64,000 nucleotides of DNA from Arthrobotrys musiformis (GCA_036971715.1 JAVHJL010000012.1:1302001-1366000), one strand, 5' to 3'; shown: positions 20,669 through 31,945, counted from the first letter of the stretch. Notes: generated by a model not told the origin, from the letters alone. Numbers and translations are program-made.

Positions 20669-21535
20669 ATGGAGAAGCCACCGCCTCCTCCGAAGAAAGC
20701 GGGATCGCTCTTGAGTACTTGGTGGGACGTTCTCGATCGCAACAGCCTTCAGAGAATTGGGGTCTTCCGTATTCCTTCGAAAAGGTTTAAACAAGGCAAG
20801 CAGTACACATGCCTTGATCTGAGTTTCTATCCATCCGGTAAGGAACTTCCAATTGGGTAATATTTTGCAATTTTGGACGCTGATAATGTAGTATGGGGTT
20901 GTTCCATATCGAAACAGTATAGCGTTATATCGATAAGGGACCAACAAACGAGCACTATGGGCTACTGTACCTGCTCTTCAAAACATATCATTGCTAATCG
21001 CGCCTTTTTTTGGACTTTGAAAGTTGGAACGATCGATCTCATTAATATTTCTGGCTTGTCGCAGCAATTCGGCATTTCGTTTCCTAGAGAGGTAGCCTGG
21101 CACGATAACTTCATTGTCCACTGCACGAAGCTACTGAAACAACAAGGATTTATTCAATTCTTAATTTTCGATATTTGTGCTGGATTACAGGACATAAATG
21201 AGGATTCTTTGCCTACGCCTATGGACTTTAGAAAGCGTCTGGAGGGCTGCCTCCAAAGGCAGGGACTTCGATGGGAAACAAATGCTGCCTCAAATGTCAT
21301 AAAAGCTTTTATCCAACAAAAATGTTTGAAAATAACGCTCTTATATCGCTCGGTTGACTTAGAAGATGATACTGTTGCTCAACTGCTTGCAGAATATTTG
21401 CCGGCCTTTGAGGTTAAACATGTCGTTGATCAACTACGTCGGTTGCCTTGCCTTATTGGATACGCCCAGAAGGTCTCGAAAATGAATATTGCAGCTCAAT
21501 TACGTAGGGTTCGGGCGGAATTCAATATGGGATAA
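20669..21535 (+). CDS. Two-exon gene of unknown function between inverted repeats
   Basis: Exon 1 runs from ATG 20669 to 20837, intron 20838-20891 (54 bp, GTAAGG...GTAG), exon 2 from 20892 to the stop at 21533-21535. The spliced length is exactly 271 codons. The protein starts with a Pro-rich MEKPPPPPKKAGSLLSTWWD. It has FYPSVWGC across the splice, a Cys/Ser CTCSSKH patch, FFWTLKVGTIDLIN, an FLIFDICAGLQD segment and a basic C-terminus. I do not recognise a family and see no signal or membrane helix. The stop lies 2 bp before the right copy of a 26-bp inverted repeat whose left copy is at 20402. The gene may therefore be mobile cargo, or may simply lie between two repeat ends. Confidence 0.65.
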
Positions 21536-21537
21536 AG

Positions 21538-21563
21538 TTTCGGCCACCGCACAGACAGCCCAT
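21538..21563 (+). repeat. Right inverted repeat partner of 20402-20427
   Basis: TTTCGGCCACCGCACAGACA followed by GCCCAT; reverse complement of the left copy with one mismatch in 26 bp. The outer GGGCTC half present on the left is missing here. Confidence 0.85.
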
Positions 21564-21830
21564 TTGGGATCATAAATTATGATTCTTTGGTGGATCTGGC
21601 CCCGTGGTAGCAGTTGCAATATTTGGGCTCAACTCGTGTCGAGCCTAGCTGTTTTCATAAAAAGTTGATTTTTTATGTTAGGGGCCGTTATTTTGTGCCG
21701 TAGTTAGTCAGATGCCCGAATTCTGGTTAGTCAGACACCACAGAGCCTTAACAATCATGACTCAGAGACCTGCCACGCAATGACAACCTGCTCACCTATC
21801 CCGTTCTTGTAATAACCCCACAACCCCGCT

Positions 21831-21976
<146 letters not shown>

Positions 21977-22295
21977 TAAATGTTCAAGATATTTTTTATT
22001 AAAAAGGGATATTCAAGTTTGTAATGGCAGTAGTATACGGAAATACCAAAACGGCGTGGTGTACGGAAATAGCATTTCCCTTTTTTATGATCATGATTAC
22101 GAAATTTCAAGTTTTTGTATTAAGTTCGATAGAATTCTATAGAGTCCTAAGCACCATGGTGTCGTCTCTAGTAATTAAAAAGCTGGTACTGGCGACTTCG
22201 TAAATTCAACTGTATTCGCTTCTCTATTTTATTTCAAGTTGGCCTAGCTAGCTTTGTGCAAAAACCTGTGCGAATACATACTACATATTTTCAGG

Positions 22296-22851
22296 ATGTC
22301 CACAAATACCATTGCTGCTCGGAGAAGGAAGGACAGAACTATGACGACATGTACGTCGGAAGAAAAGAAGATCAAAAACAGAGCAGCTCAAGCTGGTGAG
22401 TGTTCCCAGTTTAAACCCGTATAATTATTCCATGGCTATACGACTAAGACTAAAGGAGCCACCGTAAGTACTAGCCGCTAGGAAAAGAAAGGCCGAATAC
22501 GTGAAAAATCTTGAGGGAACTGTCAAAGAACTTGAGAAGAAAGTCAAAGAACTCGAGAGAACTATCAAAGAATGCGAGGGGGCTATCGGATATAACGAAA
22601 TTGTCAAAAGCCTCTCTGAAACGGTCCAGAAACAGCAAGAGACAATCACAAAGCAAGACCTACTAAATGGTAGCACAATCAACGATTTATTGGTGCGATT
22701 ATATTTTGGGTCAATGCTTCCTCCTATGGGGGCCAACATTTGTATCGAGCCTACGTCTTTAAAAATCGCGACTGACTCGACATTGTCCACAAATCCCGAC
22801 TCTTTTCTAGATTACTTAGAAGCGAATGGCATGAACTCAATTGGTATCTAA
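22296..22851 (+). CDS. bZIP transcription factor (Yap/Pap1-like)
   Basis: Two exons: 22296-22395 and 22475-22851, with a 79-bp GTGAGT...CTAG intron that splits the basic region. Joined, the basic region reads KNRAAQAAARKRKAEYVKNL, matching the N-R-x-A-Q-x2-x-R pattern of fungal AP-1-like bZIPs. An immediate leucine-zipper coiled coil (LEGTVKELEKKVKELERTI, residues about 50-90) follows. The product is 158 aa, short for a Yap factor, and lacks the C-terminal Cys-rich domain of redox-sensing Yap1. It would dimerise and bind DNA in the nucleus. A TTTCAG directly before the ATG leaves room for a 5' non-coding exon. No lesions seen. Confidence 0.88.
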
Positions 22852-23370
22852 TCTTATGTAGCAACAGTCTCGTACCAGCAGACCATCATTAGGAAAGTCA
22901 GAATTTGAATTTATTCACAACACAGAATATTCTCGGTGTTGTAGTACATGCATAAACTTCCTTAATTATTCTACTATCCATTCAATGGATCCATCCGAGT
23001 GGGATTAAGGAACAAGAGCGATCACGTGAGATGCATCGATGTATTAGCACCAACAAGGGGGGTCCTTCGGGTTCTTACGAACGCAGCGCTGGGGTCACTC
23101 TTTTCGCTCTCAGACGTATCAATAAGAACTGAACCTTTAATTAACTGCAGGCCTTGATACTTCGGAATCTTCTTATAGAAATACGAGTAAGCTTAGGTCA
23201 AAGGCCAGTACTGCTCAGGACTCATCCCAGTAACAAAGTACTGTTGTAAGGTTAGAATAAGAGAAAGTTTGAAAGGGTGTGGCTAGGCAGCCTATATTAA
23301 AATGCATTGGCCATAGTTGAGGTTGCCGCGTCATAACTAATGCAGAAAACGGCTCGACACGCTGAGCTAT

Positions 23371-23936
23371 TTAAGATAAGTTACAAGATATCTTGTAGTC
23401 TTCGCAAGAGCTCAAGATGTGTTTTATCTGAGCATGAAACGAGTGCAAATGGCACTCGTTGGCTCGAGTTCCAATATTCAGCTGTCCTTGTCCACATTTT
23501 GGACACCAAATTTCGGATCCAACCGGCAGCAAAATGGCGATATCCTCGTGAGAAAATCCTTTTAAACAATTCCGATTGTCGCACTGAAACATTGTATCTA
23601 TAGCAAAGTTTGAGGGAGTAGAGAGAATACTGTGGATCCGAAGGAGACGAAATAGAATTGAATCAATGGCAGTATCATGTGAGACAGTATATTTGATATC
23701 AGCCGTAAGTTTAATGAAGCGATTCCTTCTTAGCTTATATAAAGCTCGCGAAGCGGCTTTCGCGATATCGTGGTCAAACTACTCTAGACCAATCACCTTC
23801 AGTATTTGGTCGCGTGTTAACCCGAGGCATTCTTCTTGGGAAATAGCCTTAAAAGTCGCGACGATAAGTGCATAGTCTTCGTCCCTATCAAAAAATGCTT
23901 CAATCGTCCCTCTGGTCCATTCGAATTAGTTATTTA
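23371..23936 (-). pseudogene. Zinc-ribbon-ended protein with one in-frame stop
   Basis: A single frame runs from about 23936 to the stop at 23371, broken once by TAG at 23779-23781. The N-terminal part (TIEAFFDRDEDYALIVATF, then LTRDQILKVIG) and the part after the stop (FDHDIAKAASRALYKLRRNR) read as one helical domain. The C-terminal part has CDNRNCLKGF, then EIWCPKCGQGQL, a CxxC-type zinc ribbon. TAG is one C-to-T step from CAG. The 5' end approaches a MITE fragment at 23991-24140, so the true start may have been lost to that insertion. From ATG 23592 a 73-aa zinc-ribbon peptide could still be made. Family not recognised. Confidence 0.55.
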
Positions 23937-23990
23937 TACGCTTCGTGTCTCGCGTCTATAAACCTAGATGATGGCTTTGATCGCGAATCT

Positions 23991-24140
23991 GGTTTGGGTC
24001 GGGTTTTCCATATCAAAAACCATCCATAGCGCGGCGGTTTTCGGTTTTCTAATTAAGAAACCAAATCACTCCAAAAAACCGTCAAACTTTCTCAAAACCG
24101 TTAAATTTTTTAAAATTATTTGTTAAAACCTAATAAGCCT
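23991..24140 (+). mobile_element. TA-MITE family A, truncated copy
   Basis: Contains GGTTTGGGTCGGGTTTTCCA, TATCAAAAACCATCCATAGC and onward through AAACCGTTAAATTTTTTAAA, as in the full copies at 45315, 51181 and 54281. The TAGAGA terminus is missing on the left and the right end is lost. A GCGCGG insertion replaces GCGG. Confidence 0.85.
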
Positions 24141-24880
24141 TATTTTAAGCATGAGATATATTTTTTTATGAAATACTGAAGCCTGAGCTTCCACAGATTC
24201 TTCTTCACCATACAACTAGTAATCAAAAGCTTAAAAAGATGCTATAATTGTACTATATAAATTTAAACTGCCTCAACGTGGTTTCCAAGTATATTTATTA
24301 TATTTCCGCCAGAATGAAAGCGTAAAAATCACCCTACCCTTCACACATCAAATTAATTCTTTAACATCTAAATCTCGACGAATACTGTTTTTCTCATCAG
24401 CGACGGTTTGCATTTTCTCTTTCTTTTGTTTGAATTCCGGCCCGCGACTGCGCAAATGAAACCCCTAGGTCTTAATTCTGGTGTTAAAGGAATTCAAACT
24501 GACTCGGACGACAACTCCAGCCTGAGTTTTCTTCTTCAATTCATCAATTATTTTTTTTAATCAAATTTTTATCAAATACAAGTTCTTCGATGAAGTCCTT
24601 ATAAATTTCCCAATCGAATTAATCTTTTCGACGCATGGTTGAGGTCATTTTGATGGTATTAATGATATTGAGGTTAATTGGTTTAGGTGGTTACGCGAAA
24701 GTGGCGTTTGAGGATTTACGGATTTTTGGATTTTTGAAGTTGAACGACCGTATTACCGTATTTCGTCGTCGAGACTATTTAAAATCCCACATAATTCAAG
24801 GTTATTATTGAGGCACTAGCGAGCCTGCTCATCACAGAACTAAACACCGTAACTTTGAAACTTGAAGATCAATCAACAAA
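24141..24880. other. Cullin upstream region
   Basis: No gene seen. AT-rich with one GAATTC-bounded stretch; likely promoter and 5' leader of the cullin. Confidence 0.4.
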
Positions 24881-27564
24881 ATGCGTTTTCACTCCGAGGC
24901 CCCCAACTGGGGTGATCTCGAGCAGACGTGAGCTTCATAGCTTGATTATCAGAATAGTCTCACCTATAAGTTTGCTGCTAATTTTTGGACTTTTAGATGG
25001 CAATATTTGGAGTCTGGCATTTCCAACATTATGAACGATCTACAAAAGGGAATGGATATGAAGGCAGTGTGTATATCTCGCTTATGGTATTCTGAAGATT
25101 ATAGCTGACGAGACTTAACTACAGTATATAGGGATTTACGCGTGAGGCTCCGCTATAATGTTATATAATATCGTTGTCGAACTTTTTAAAAAACCCATTA
25201 ACATTGTGTAGTGCTGTTTACAACTTCTGTACATCCTGCAAGACTATGAATTCGAGTAGCATCCCTATTAACCAGCGAGAAGCAGTCTGTGGCGAAACCT
25301 ATTTACTTGGTGAAGATCTCTACAATAATTTGATCAAATATCTTTCCGACTATCTTACTAGATTGAAGCACCGATTCAAGCAATACGCAGACGAAGCGCT
25401 CCTTGGATTCTATATTCAGGAATGGGACCGATACACAACCGCGGCGAAGTATATCAACAATCTTTTCGGATATTTAAACCGACACTGGGTCAAGAGGGAG
25501 ATGGATGAGGGCAAGAAGAACGTCTACGAAGTTTACACTGTATTTTCATACGATTTCGTTAGTCCCGGACTTCAAGCTAATATCGTTGTTCGCTAGCTAT
25601 ATCTCGTCCGTTGGAAACTCGATCTTTTGATGGGGTCCAGAAGAATGTGATGGACAGCGTCCTTAAGCTTGTAGAGGACCATAGAAACGGCGGAATTGTT
25701 AATATAGCTATGATCAAGAGCATCGTTGATTCGTTCGGTACGTTTTTCAAGGTTACAAATATCGAAAATACGAAGTAATAACTTCGTGTAATAGTGTCCT
25801 TGGGTCTCGATGAAAACGACTCGTCCAAGTCTACACTAGATATCTACAGAAAATTCTTCGAGAAGCCGTTCTTAGAAGTCACAAACGCCTACTACCAGTT
25901 TGAATCAAAACAATTTATCATCGAGAACGGCGTCGCCGAATATACGAAGAAGGTTGAAACCCGTCTGAGTGAAGAAGAGGAACGCGTTCGTGTCTATCTT
26001 CATTCGGATATAATGACCCCGTTGATGAATACTTGCCAGCGTGTGCTCATTCAAGATCACAAGACCCTTTTTCACGACGAGGCCCAGGTTTTATTGGACG
26101 ATGATCGACAGGACGACTTAAAACGAATGTACAACATCCTATCTCGGATAACAGGTGGTCTTGAGCCGTTGATAACGAAGTTTGAAACCCACATCCGAAA
26201 GGCTGGCTTCGAGGCAATTGATAGAGTCGCGAGTCAGAATGCGGATGACTATTTAGACCCGAAGGTTTACGTCGATGCTCTCCTCGAAGTTCACGATAAA
26301 TATTCCAATCTTGTAAGGGTTGCTTGCAATCAGGACACAGAATTCGTCAGATCTCTCGATAAAGCTTGCAGAGAGTTCGTCAACAGGAATAAGGTCTGCA
26401 AGGCCGCGTCGTCGAAGTCCCCGGAGTTCCTTGCCAAGTATGCCGACTCATTGCTGAAGGATAGTGCGAACGTAGCGGGCGAAGCAGACTTGGAGAGCAA
26501 GCTGGACCGTGTCATGACTATCTTCAAATACATTGAGGATAAAGACGTGTTCCAGAAATTTTACTCCGAAATGTTGGCTAAAAGACTGATCCGTGCTGTA
26601 TCTGCGTCCCACGGTGCCGAAACCCGTATGATTGGCAAGCTCAAGTTTATGTGCGGTTTTGAATACACGAATAAGCTTCAGCGTATGTTACAAGATATGC
26701 AAACCTCCAAGGATCTGAACGATAGCTACAAGGAATGGATGATTAGACAAGAAGTCTCTTGAGATGGCGGCAGATTTCTCGATCCAGGTCCTGAGCACCT
26801 CGTTCTGGCCTCTCACGCCTTCTAATACCCCGTTCAAAATTCCTCAAGCCATTACCAAGACATACGACCAATTCCAGACTTTCTACTTCCAGAAACACAG
26901 CGGCCGTAAGCTGAACTGGTTATGGCACCTTTGTAAAGGAGACGTCAAAGCGGCCTTCGCCAAGGGTTCGAAGGTTCCCTTCACTTTTCACGTTTCTACT
27001 TATCAAATAGCCATTCTCCTGATGTTCAATAGTGGGACGTCGTACTCGTATGAGGATATCGAGTCCACCACCAACCTTTCCCGTGGTTACCTCAATCATT
27101 CTCTTGGTGTTTTTATCAAAGCGAAGGTTCTCAACATGGAGCCGGCGTCGAGAAAGGTCGGACCGGAAACTACCTTGACCTTGAACACTAATTTCACGAG
27201 CAAGAAGATCCGCGTCAACTTGAACATTGCTGCCAGGGCAGGGCAGAAGCGGGAAACAGAAGATACCCACCAGACCATTAAGAAGGATCGTAACCTTCTT
27301 ATTCAGGTTAGTTATAATCTTAGCATCGTTGCCTTCTCATTTTCACTTCGGGAAATACTAATTTTCTTCTCTGGGTCCACTATTATCCGTATCATGAAAT
27401 CGCGAAAGGCTCTCAGGTACGCCGATCTTATCTCGGAGATCATTTCCCAGATCCGGTCGCGCTTTATCCCTAATGTTCCCGATATCAAGAGATGCATTGA
27501 TAGCCTATTAGAGAAGGAATACCTGGAGAGATTGGATGGTGATCGACTTGGCTATTTGGCTTAG
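24881..27564 (+). pseudogene. Cullin-1-type SCF scaffold, with frame and splice lesions
   Basis: Homology places it as Cul1/Cdc53, the scaffold of SCF ubiquitin ligases. Exons: 24881-24927, 24997-25066, 25125-25141 (a 17-nt microexon), 25212-25539, 25597-25737, 25795 onward. All five introns are 57-70 bp with GT-AG. Visible blocks are GMDMKAYIGIYAAVYNFCTS, HWVKREMDEGKKNVYEVYT, SLGLDEND, FYSEMLAKRLI, FEYTNKLQRML, SIQVLSTSFWPL, the neddylation segment IIRIMKSRK (Lys codon 27397-27399) and a winged-helix end DRLGYLA. Three lesions: one T too few at about 25624-25628, one base extra at 26758-26761 (VS-stop, then MAADFSIQ), and an intron at 27307 with a TACTAAT branch site but no AG before GSTIIRIM. 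If the indels are consensus errors the gene may be live, but the missing acceptor still needs explanation. Confidence 0.9.
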
Positions 27565-28072
27565 GTACATACGTAAAACAAATGAGGGAGAAAGGTTTTA
27601 GTGAGACAGTTATTTGTTGATACCAGTGCAAAAAGCCCACTGTAGAGGCATAGACAGATTCTTCTCCGTGGAGAGCAACCAAGCTAGGTTCTCACGTATG
27701 GTCGTTTTCCGACCACTTACTACACACATTTTAGAGGGCGGAGGCCGAGATGTCCCCATCGCCGGCAGTATTACTCTCAGCCTCGGATCGAATACAAAAT
27801 ATGATTGGTAAATTCAGAGATATCTTGGTAGAATAAAAGGGCTCCTCGGAGCTATAAGGTCGCCTCGTACCCAGCCCACCCGGTTATAAAGCAGGGATTG
27901 ATGGGATTAGGATTGTTAGAATTGTTAGAATTGTTAGGAAGATTTTGCAAGCGCGAGAGCAAGTTCTTGATAAAAGACCGCAAATAACTTGAACCTGCCA
28001 CCTTCGATTTCTAATTCCAAGACAAAAGCTTTGAGCCATTATACAACATATCGAGCGGTCTTCTCCAAAAAA
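27565..28072. other. Cullin downstream interval
   Basis: No gene recognised. Contains an ATTGTTAGA x3 mini-repeat at 27912-27940. Confidence 0.4.
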
Positions 28073-28545
28073 ATGTCGGGCCCTCAGAGTAAAATATCGG
28101 ACTCGTCCCCTTCACAGCCTACAAGGGTGGCCTCAAATAAGATAATATACTGGGCAATCAGTCCATCCCCAGTCAATACAAGCCATCGCATTGAAGACGA
28201 CTAATTTATACCCCCAACGCCACCTCCAACACCAATATTTTCTACGTTGCCTTCAACTCCGCCAAAAACGCCACCCCCCAATCTCTCTAGGCAGTTGGGA
28301 CTTATTTTCAGATATCGCAGCTCTGCAACGCTGCACATACTCCCCACACTGCGAACGAGGCTGCAAGAAAGCTTGTGCTGATAATAAGGCACCAAACAAA
28401 CGGGGAAGGCATCTTAATATCCCAGCACAGCATAGATTGTGTGTCACCGGAGTTTGGGAAAATGAAATGCGCGTGTTAATGGAGTGTCTAATTTTCGTTG
28501 CTACGAGAGAAAAATTACTGGGGCAATTGGGCTTCAGCATTACCT
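28073..28545 (+). pseudogene. Proline-rich protein relic
   Basis: From ATG 28073 (MSGPQSKISDSSPSQPTRV) the frame reaches TAA at 28202-28204 and carries on in the same frame as FIPPTPPPTPIFSTLPSTPP and KTPPPN. A frame change then leads to a Cys-rich stretch (CTYSPHCERGCKKAC) ending near 28545. TAA is one C-to-T step from CAA. The Thr-Pro repeats recur at 28675 (PQTPKTPQPSKSK), which may be a tail exon or a second copy. No function is assigned. Confidence 0.45.
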
Positions 28546-28674
28546 AAGTAATAGGGTTCTCGTTACGTATCGGGGGTACTCGAGGCGTGAAGGTTCGTAT
28601 GTTACTAAGTAGGTAGGAGAAGACTTAACGCTCTATGTTCAAAAAGTTCAATAGCAAAACCTGAGAGAACACTG

Positions 28675-28899
28675 GTGCCTCAAACACCAAAAACGCCCCA
28701 ACCGTCAAAAAGCAAAGCAGAACTCGGATATCAGATCCCAAGCACCTCTGTTACGAAGACAATAAGTCCAGTCCACCCTTTAAGCTTCAGCCCCAGGCAT
28801 ACCACTGTATATACATCGACTCTATACACAGAAATTAATGGTGGCGAAATGAATGCCAGAGTGGAAGCCCAAAGTTCCCTTTTTACGTTATCTCCCTAA
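28675..28899 (+). CDS. Short Pro/Thr/Ser-rich frame, possible 3' exon of the preceding relic
   Basis: An open frame of 74 codons with PQTPKTPQPSKSKAELGYQI and Ser/Thr-rich continuation, ending TAA. It opens at a GTG, so an upstream exon would be needed. Its Thr-Pro spacing is like the preceding relic. Low confidence as a separate gene. Confidence 0.25.
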   Translation: MPQTPKTPQPSKSKAELGYQIPSTSVTKTISPVHPLSFSPRHTTVYTSTLYTEINGGEMNARVEAQSSLFTLSP

Positions 28900-29100
28900 A
28901 CTGGACGTGTCCTGATACGTATTCTAGTAAGGCTGTCTTTAACTAGCATTTAGAATAAATTGATATTACCAAATCGGTTACGTAACCGATCTTTTAAGGT
29001 TGCTTTTATTCTACCTACTATCTGGAAAAGTCCAGGAGATTTCAAGGTGGTAACAGGAAGGAATCTCAAAGCGGTCATTTTGTTACATTCCGAGTTCGAT

Positions 29101-29192
29101 CCTTTCAGGCGAGGCCCAACTGGTGTGGATGGGCGAGCAGTGATACTACTGCCGTAGTCGGGTTTACAGTGGTCCGAAAGGACCCTTGTTTG
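29101..29192 (-). repeat. Structured repeat, deleted copy of 61736-61860
   Basis: Reverse complement shares GGACCACTGTAAACCCGACT, GCAGTAGTAT, and CACTGCTCGCCCATCCACAC with 61747-61840. It lacks two internal segments, including both halves that form the inner hairpin there. Confidence 0.8.
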
Positions 29193-29237
29193 GAGTAGTT
29201 AATCTTACGGAGCTGAATAAATAGGACGAATCACGTG

Positions 29238-29912
29238 ATGAGTCGGTCGTGGACATTTTCGATCCAGAAATATTACCACATTTCACCTTACCCCTTTTCC
29301 AATCTCAACAACATCGGAGCGGGAATCTATATCGAAGCATCGGGGCGGGAGGATCTATATCGAAACATCGAGCGCCATCAACAATTAGGAGTTATAAATA
29401 CGGAAATGTCTTTGACGAAGACAGCGAAACCGGAGCCAGACCCGCTAAACTTTCTATACCTACCCCAACGAAGGTCACTGAATTTAGATAAACCTTCATC
29501 TGAACATCTAAGTTCCAGGATCGGGCGCCAAAATATTTCCCGAACGGGACAAACAGTCGTTTCTGTGCGCAATTCTGCAGCTTCTAAATCCGAGACACAA
29601 TCTGGACGCCGATCGTCGGTTCGAACCGGTGGTCGTAATAATGAAAGAGGTTCGGATTTTGTTGAGACTATAAGTGAGCATAACAGCTGGACCGATGAAG
29701 GAGATAACGCCAGATGTAACTGCCCTGAATTCAGAAAAGTCAACAAAGGTGACTATGGGAATAGCAACAAAAAAATAAGCAGCTTTAGCTCTGCCCAGCT
29801 GGAAGTTTTTCAAGCCAACAGAAAATCTGAAAGCTCAGTAAATAACGAGGTACAAGCTTTTGATGTCGTTGTTACCATACATGAGTTACTCTTCAAAACC
29901 ACAGTTTTCTAG
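29238..29912 (+). CDS. Hypothetical Ser/Arg/Asn-rich protein, possibly 5' exon of the next ORF
   Basis: ATG 29238 opens 224 codons. The N-terminal part is Tyr/Ile-rich; residues about 90-150 are Arg/Ser-rich (TGQTVVSVRNSAASKSETQS), followed by WTDEGDNARCNCPEF. A GAG-GTACAAG donor-like site near 29847 and a TACGTAG acceptor-like site at 29961 flank the gap to the next ORF, but the phases I tried do not match. It may therefore be a separate gene or need a different splice. No family recognised. Confidence 0.45.
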   Translation: MSRSWTFSIQKYYHISPYPFSNLNNIGAGIYIEASGREDLYRNIERHQQLGVINTEMSLTKTAKPEPDPLNFLYLPQRRSLNLDKPSSEHLSSRIGRQNISRTGQTVVSVRNSAASKSETQSGRRSSVRTGGRNNERGSDFVETISEHNSWTDEGDNARCNCPEFRKVNKGDYGNSNKKISSFSSAQLEVFQANRKSESSVNNEVQAFDVVVTIHELLFKTTVF

Positions 29913-29954
29913 CACCACCTTTCTATTTCTGCGGACTATTGCTGACTTATTTCT

Positions 29955-31529
29955 ATGTACGTAGCCGACTTTAAATATGTTAAGGACCATCTTTTCAACC
30001 CTGATGAATGGGAAGCCCTTGCTATTGACTCGCGCTGGACTGGCGAAGATGGCCATGTGTCTTATACAATCATTTACAGGGATGGCCACACCAGAGTTGT
30101 CGACGCGGATGATATTTTAGACCACGTGGACCCTCAAATCCTTGAAGATTTTGAAAACGATCTTTTTGCGAGAGAAGAAAATCCCGAAACTTGGTATTTT
30201 CCGAAATTAAAATTTCCTGGGGGGGCATTTGCGGGCGGCACAGGTATTACCTCCGGGGCCACCAAGGCCACAAGTGGACGGGGAAGGAAAAGGGAAGCAA
30301 AAAAATTCCTTGACAATCGCTATAAACCGGGTACGCCGAAGGAGCAGCCTCGTAGCCAAACTGTGACCGGGGACCCTATTCCTACTTCACAATACAATCC
30401 ATTGAATACCACAGAGGCAGAAGTTTTAGAAATTCCCAACAAAGACAAGTCGGATAATGAAGTTTGGGACGGCGAACTCAAAGTTGAAAATACGGGGTTG
30501 AGGATGTGGTCATCAACGCCAAGCGGACCTCGAAAAATGCTCAAGCCTACTCGAGCTGCTGCCAAAAGAGGTAGAGGGAGCCATCCTACTCCCGCCTGTT
30601 CCAGCAACCCTAAACAAACTCAATTCGATCATATTTCTGGAAGCGATTCTGTAAAGGCTAGCGCCACTTCAAGAGAAAAGCAGCACTCTCAAGGCTCTAA
30701 GAATACACCGAAAGTATATAACTGTGCATCTAGCAGTGAGGATACCCTGGCCGGCTTAACAACGCCCTTACCTGCAAAATCGCCACCCACACAATGGAAC
30801 CCTAACAGGGCAAAGGGCGATTTAAAAGTAATACCGTCAAATATATCTAGCACATTGCCAAATTCTCCTCTAATTAGACCCCCAAGCCCTTCGTACCTTG
30901 CTACACTGTTACGCCCACTTTCTCCAGCCGACATCCCAACTGCTAGTACTAATATCTCATCTACCTCGACCTCTCACCACCACCCCTTCTCCGCCACGGG
31001 TCAAACCGCCCCAGCCGATTTAGAGCATCCTAAGAAGTGCCGAAGGATTCAGTTTGTTCTTGATGGACCCGAAGAAGACTCCCTCAAATCCAAAATCGCC
31101 CTCGCCAACCGATATCCCGCTCAAACCCTAGGAAACTCAGCTAAGGGAAAACACAGCGAGAACCACAAACCAGCCGAAAAACTAGATTTTGAAAATAACA
31201 AGAAGATCCCCAGCAATGGCATAGACAGGGTCATGGACAAAAATAAGATTATCTTCAAAAAATCGCGACATTGTCATGTTCGGCTCCACAACCCTGGCCC
31301 TACTGAACTGTGTGTTCGGCCTGAAAATATACCGAATAAAGATGTAAAACAAAAGGCTCAGGATATCGGAGCCGGCTTGGTGCAGAGTGGACATGATAGT
31401 AGGCTAGTTGAAGACAATATTAGCACCCTCTTACAATGTGATGGGTTGAGATTGACCCTAGAAGGGCCTGGAGGTCTGGTATATATTGGCCGCGTATGGA
31501 ATATTAATCCAGTAGTTAACCATACTTAG
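29955..31529 (+). CDS. Large disordered nuclear-type protein with a small N-terminal domain
   Basis: An intact ORF of 524 aa from ATG 29955. Residues 1-75 form a compact, conserved-looking unit (DEWEALAIDSRWTGEDGH, SYTIIYRDGHTRVVDADDIL) with alternating hydrophobic strands that look like a small chromo- or Tudor-like barrel; this is an impression of pattern, not a confirmed domain. Residues 80-400 are low-complexity, with basic patches (GRGRKREAKKF, TRAAAKRGRGSHPTP) suggesting nuclear location and DNA or RNA contact. The C-terminal 120 residues are more ordered, with DNISTLLQCDGLRLTLEGPG. No lesions are seen. The preceding ORF may be its first exon. Confidence 0.6.
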   Translation: MYVADFKYVKDHLFNPDEWEALAIDSRWTGEDGHVSYTIIYRDGHTRVVDADDILDHVDPQILEDFENDLFAREENPETWYFPKLKFPGGAFAGGTGITSGATKATSGRGRKREAKKFLDNRYKPGTPKEQPRSQTVTGDPIPTSQYNPLNTTEAEVLEIPNKDKSDNEVWDGELKVENTGLRMWSSTPSGPRKMLKPTRAAAKRGRGSHPTPACSSNPKQTQFDHISGSDSVKASATSREKQHSQGSKNTPKVYNCASSSEDTLAGLTTPLPAKSPPTQWNPNRAKGDLKVIPSNISSTLPNSPLIRPPSPSYLATLLRPLSPADIPTASTNISSTSTSHHHPFSATGQTAPADLEHPKKCRRIQFVLDGPEEDSLKSKIALANRYPAQTLGNSAKGKHSENHKPAEKLDFENNKKIPSNGIDRVMDKNKIIFKKSRHCHVRLHNPGPTELCVRPENIPNKDVKQKAQDIGAGLVQSGHDSRLVEDNISTLLQCDGLRLTLEGPGGLVYIGRVWNINPVVNHT

Positions 31530-31547
31530 TGTATAGCTTCTGCCACC

Positions 31548-31945
31548 AAGAGTTTAATACATCACTTTTACATGGGTTAATTCCATTGCGGTGAAGCGCG
31601 CTGGGTGCGCTAATAATTTCGACAGTGTGAGACTGACAACTGATACTTGGGCGAAAAATGATTTCATTGTTCGCAAGATGATTTCTCCGGGACCGAAACT
31701 TAGTGTGCCGGCGGCGACGATGAGCTTGTCAAAACTCTCTGTAAGAAGAGCGATTATTTGACGGGAAATGCTATCGCCGTACCCGTGTTTGCTCGTATAA
31801 GAACCGAGTAGACATCCTTTCCGAACTCGGTTTCACTGCATATATTCACCATGTTTATGCCTTTTTCTGTTCAGCGGTCAGTACTGGATATCCCATAGGA
31901 CGACCATGTCACAGTTCCATCGATGCAGTCCGATATAGTTGCCGT
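31548..31945 (-). pseudogene. Decayed ORF, family unknown
   Basis: One minus-strand frame reads DAYGNYIGLHRWNCDMVVLW, then after TGA a short basic stretch, a second TGA, and then GCLLGSYTSKHGYGDSISRQ followed by SFDKLIVAAGTLSFGPGE to a final TAA. Two TGA codons in about 125 codons with coherent flanks suggest a dead gene rather than chance. I do not recognise it. Lies between two apparently intact genes. Confidence 0.35.

Noticed and set aside
22471..22656. Minus-strand Phe/Leu-rich ORFs over the bZIP gene
   Set aside because: Antisense of the leucine-zipper coding repeat.
29085..29130. tRNA-derived SINE (AGTTCGATCC resembles a B box)
   Set aside because: No A box at proper spacing, no cloverleaf, and the other copy at 61.7 kb does not keep the B-box-like word.
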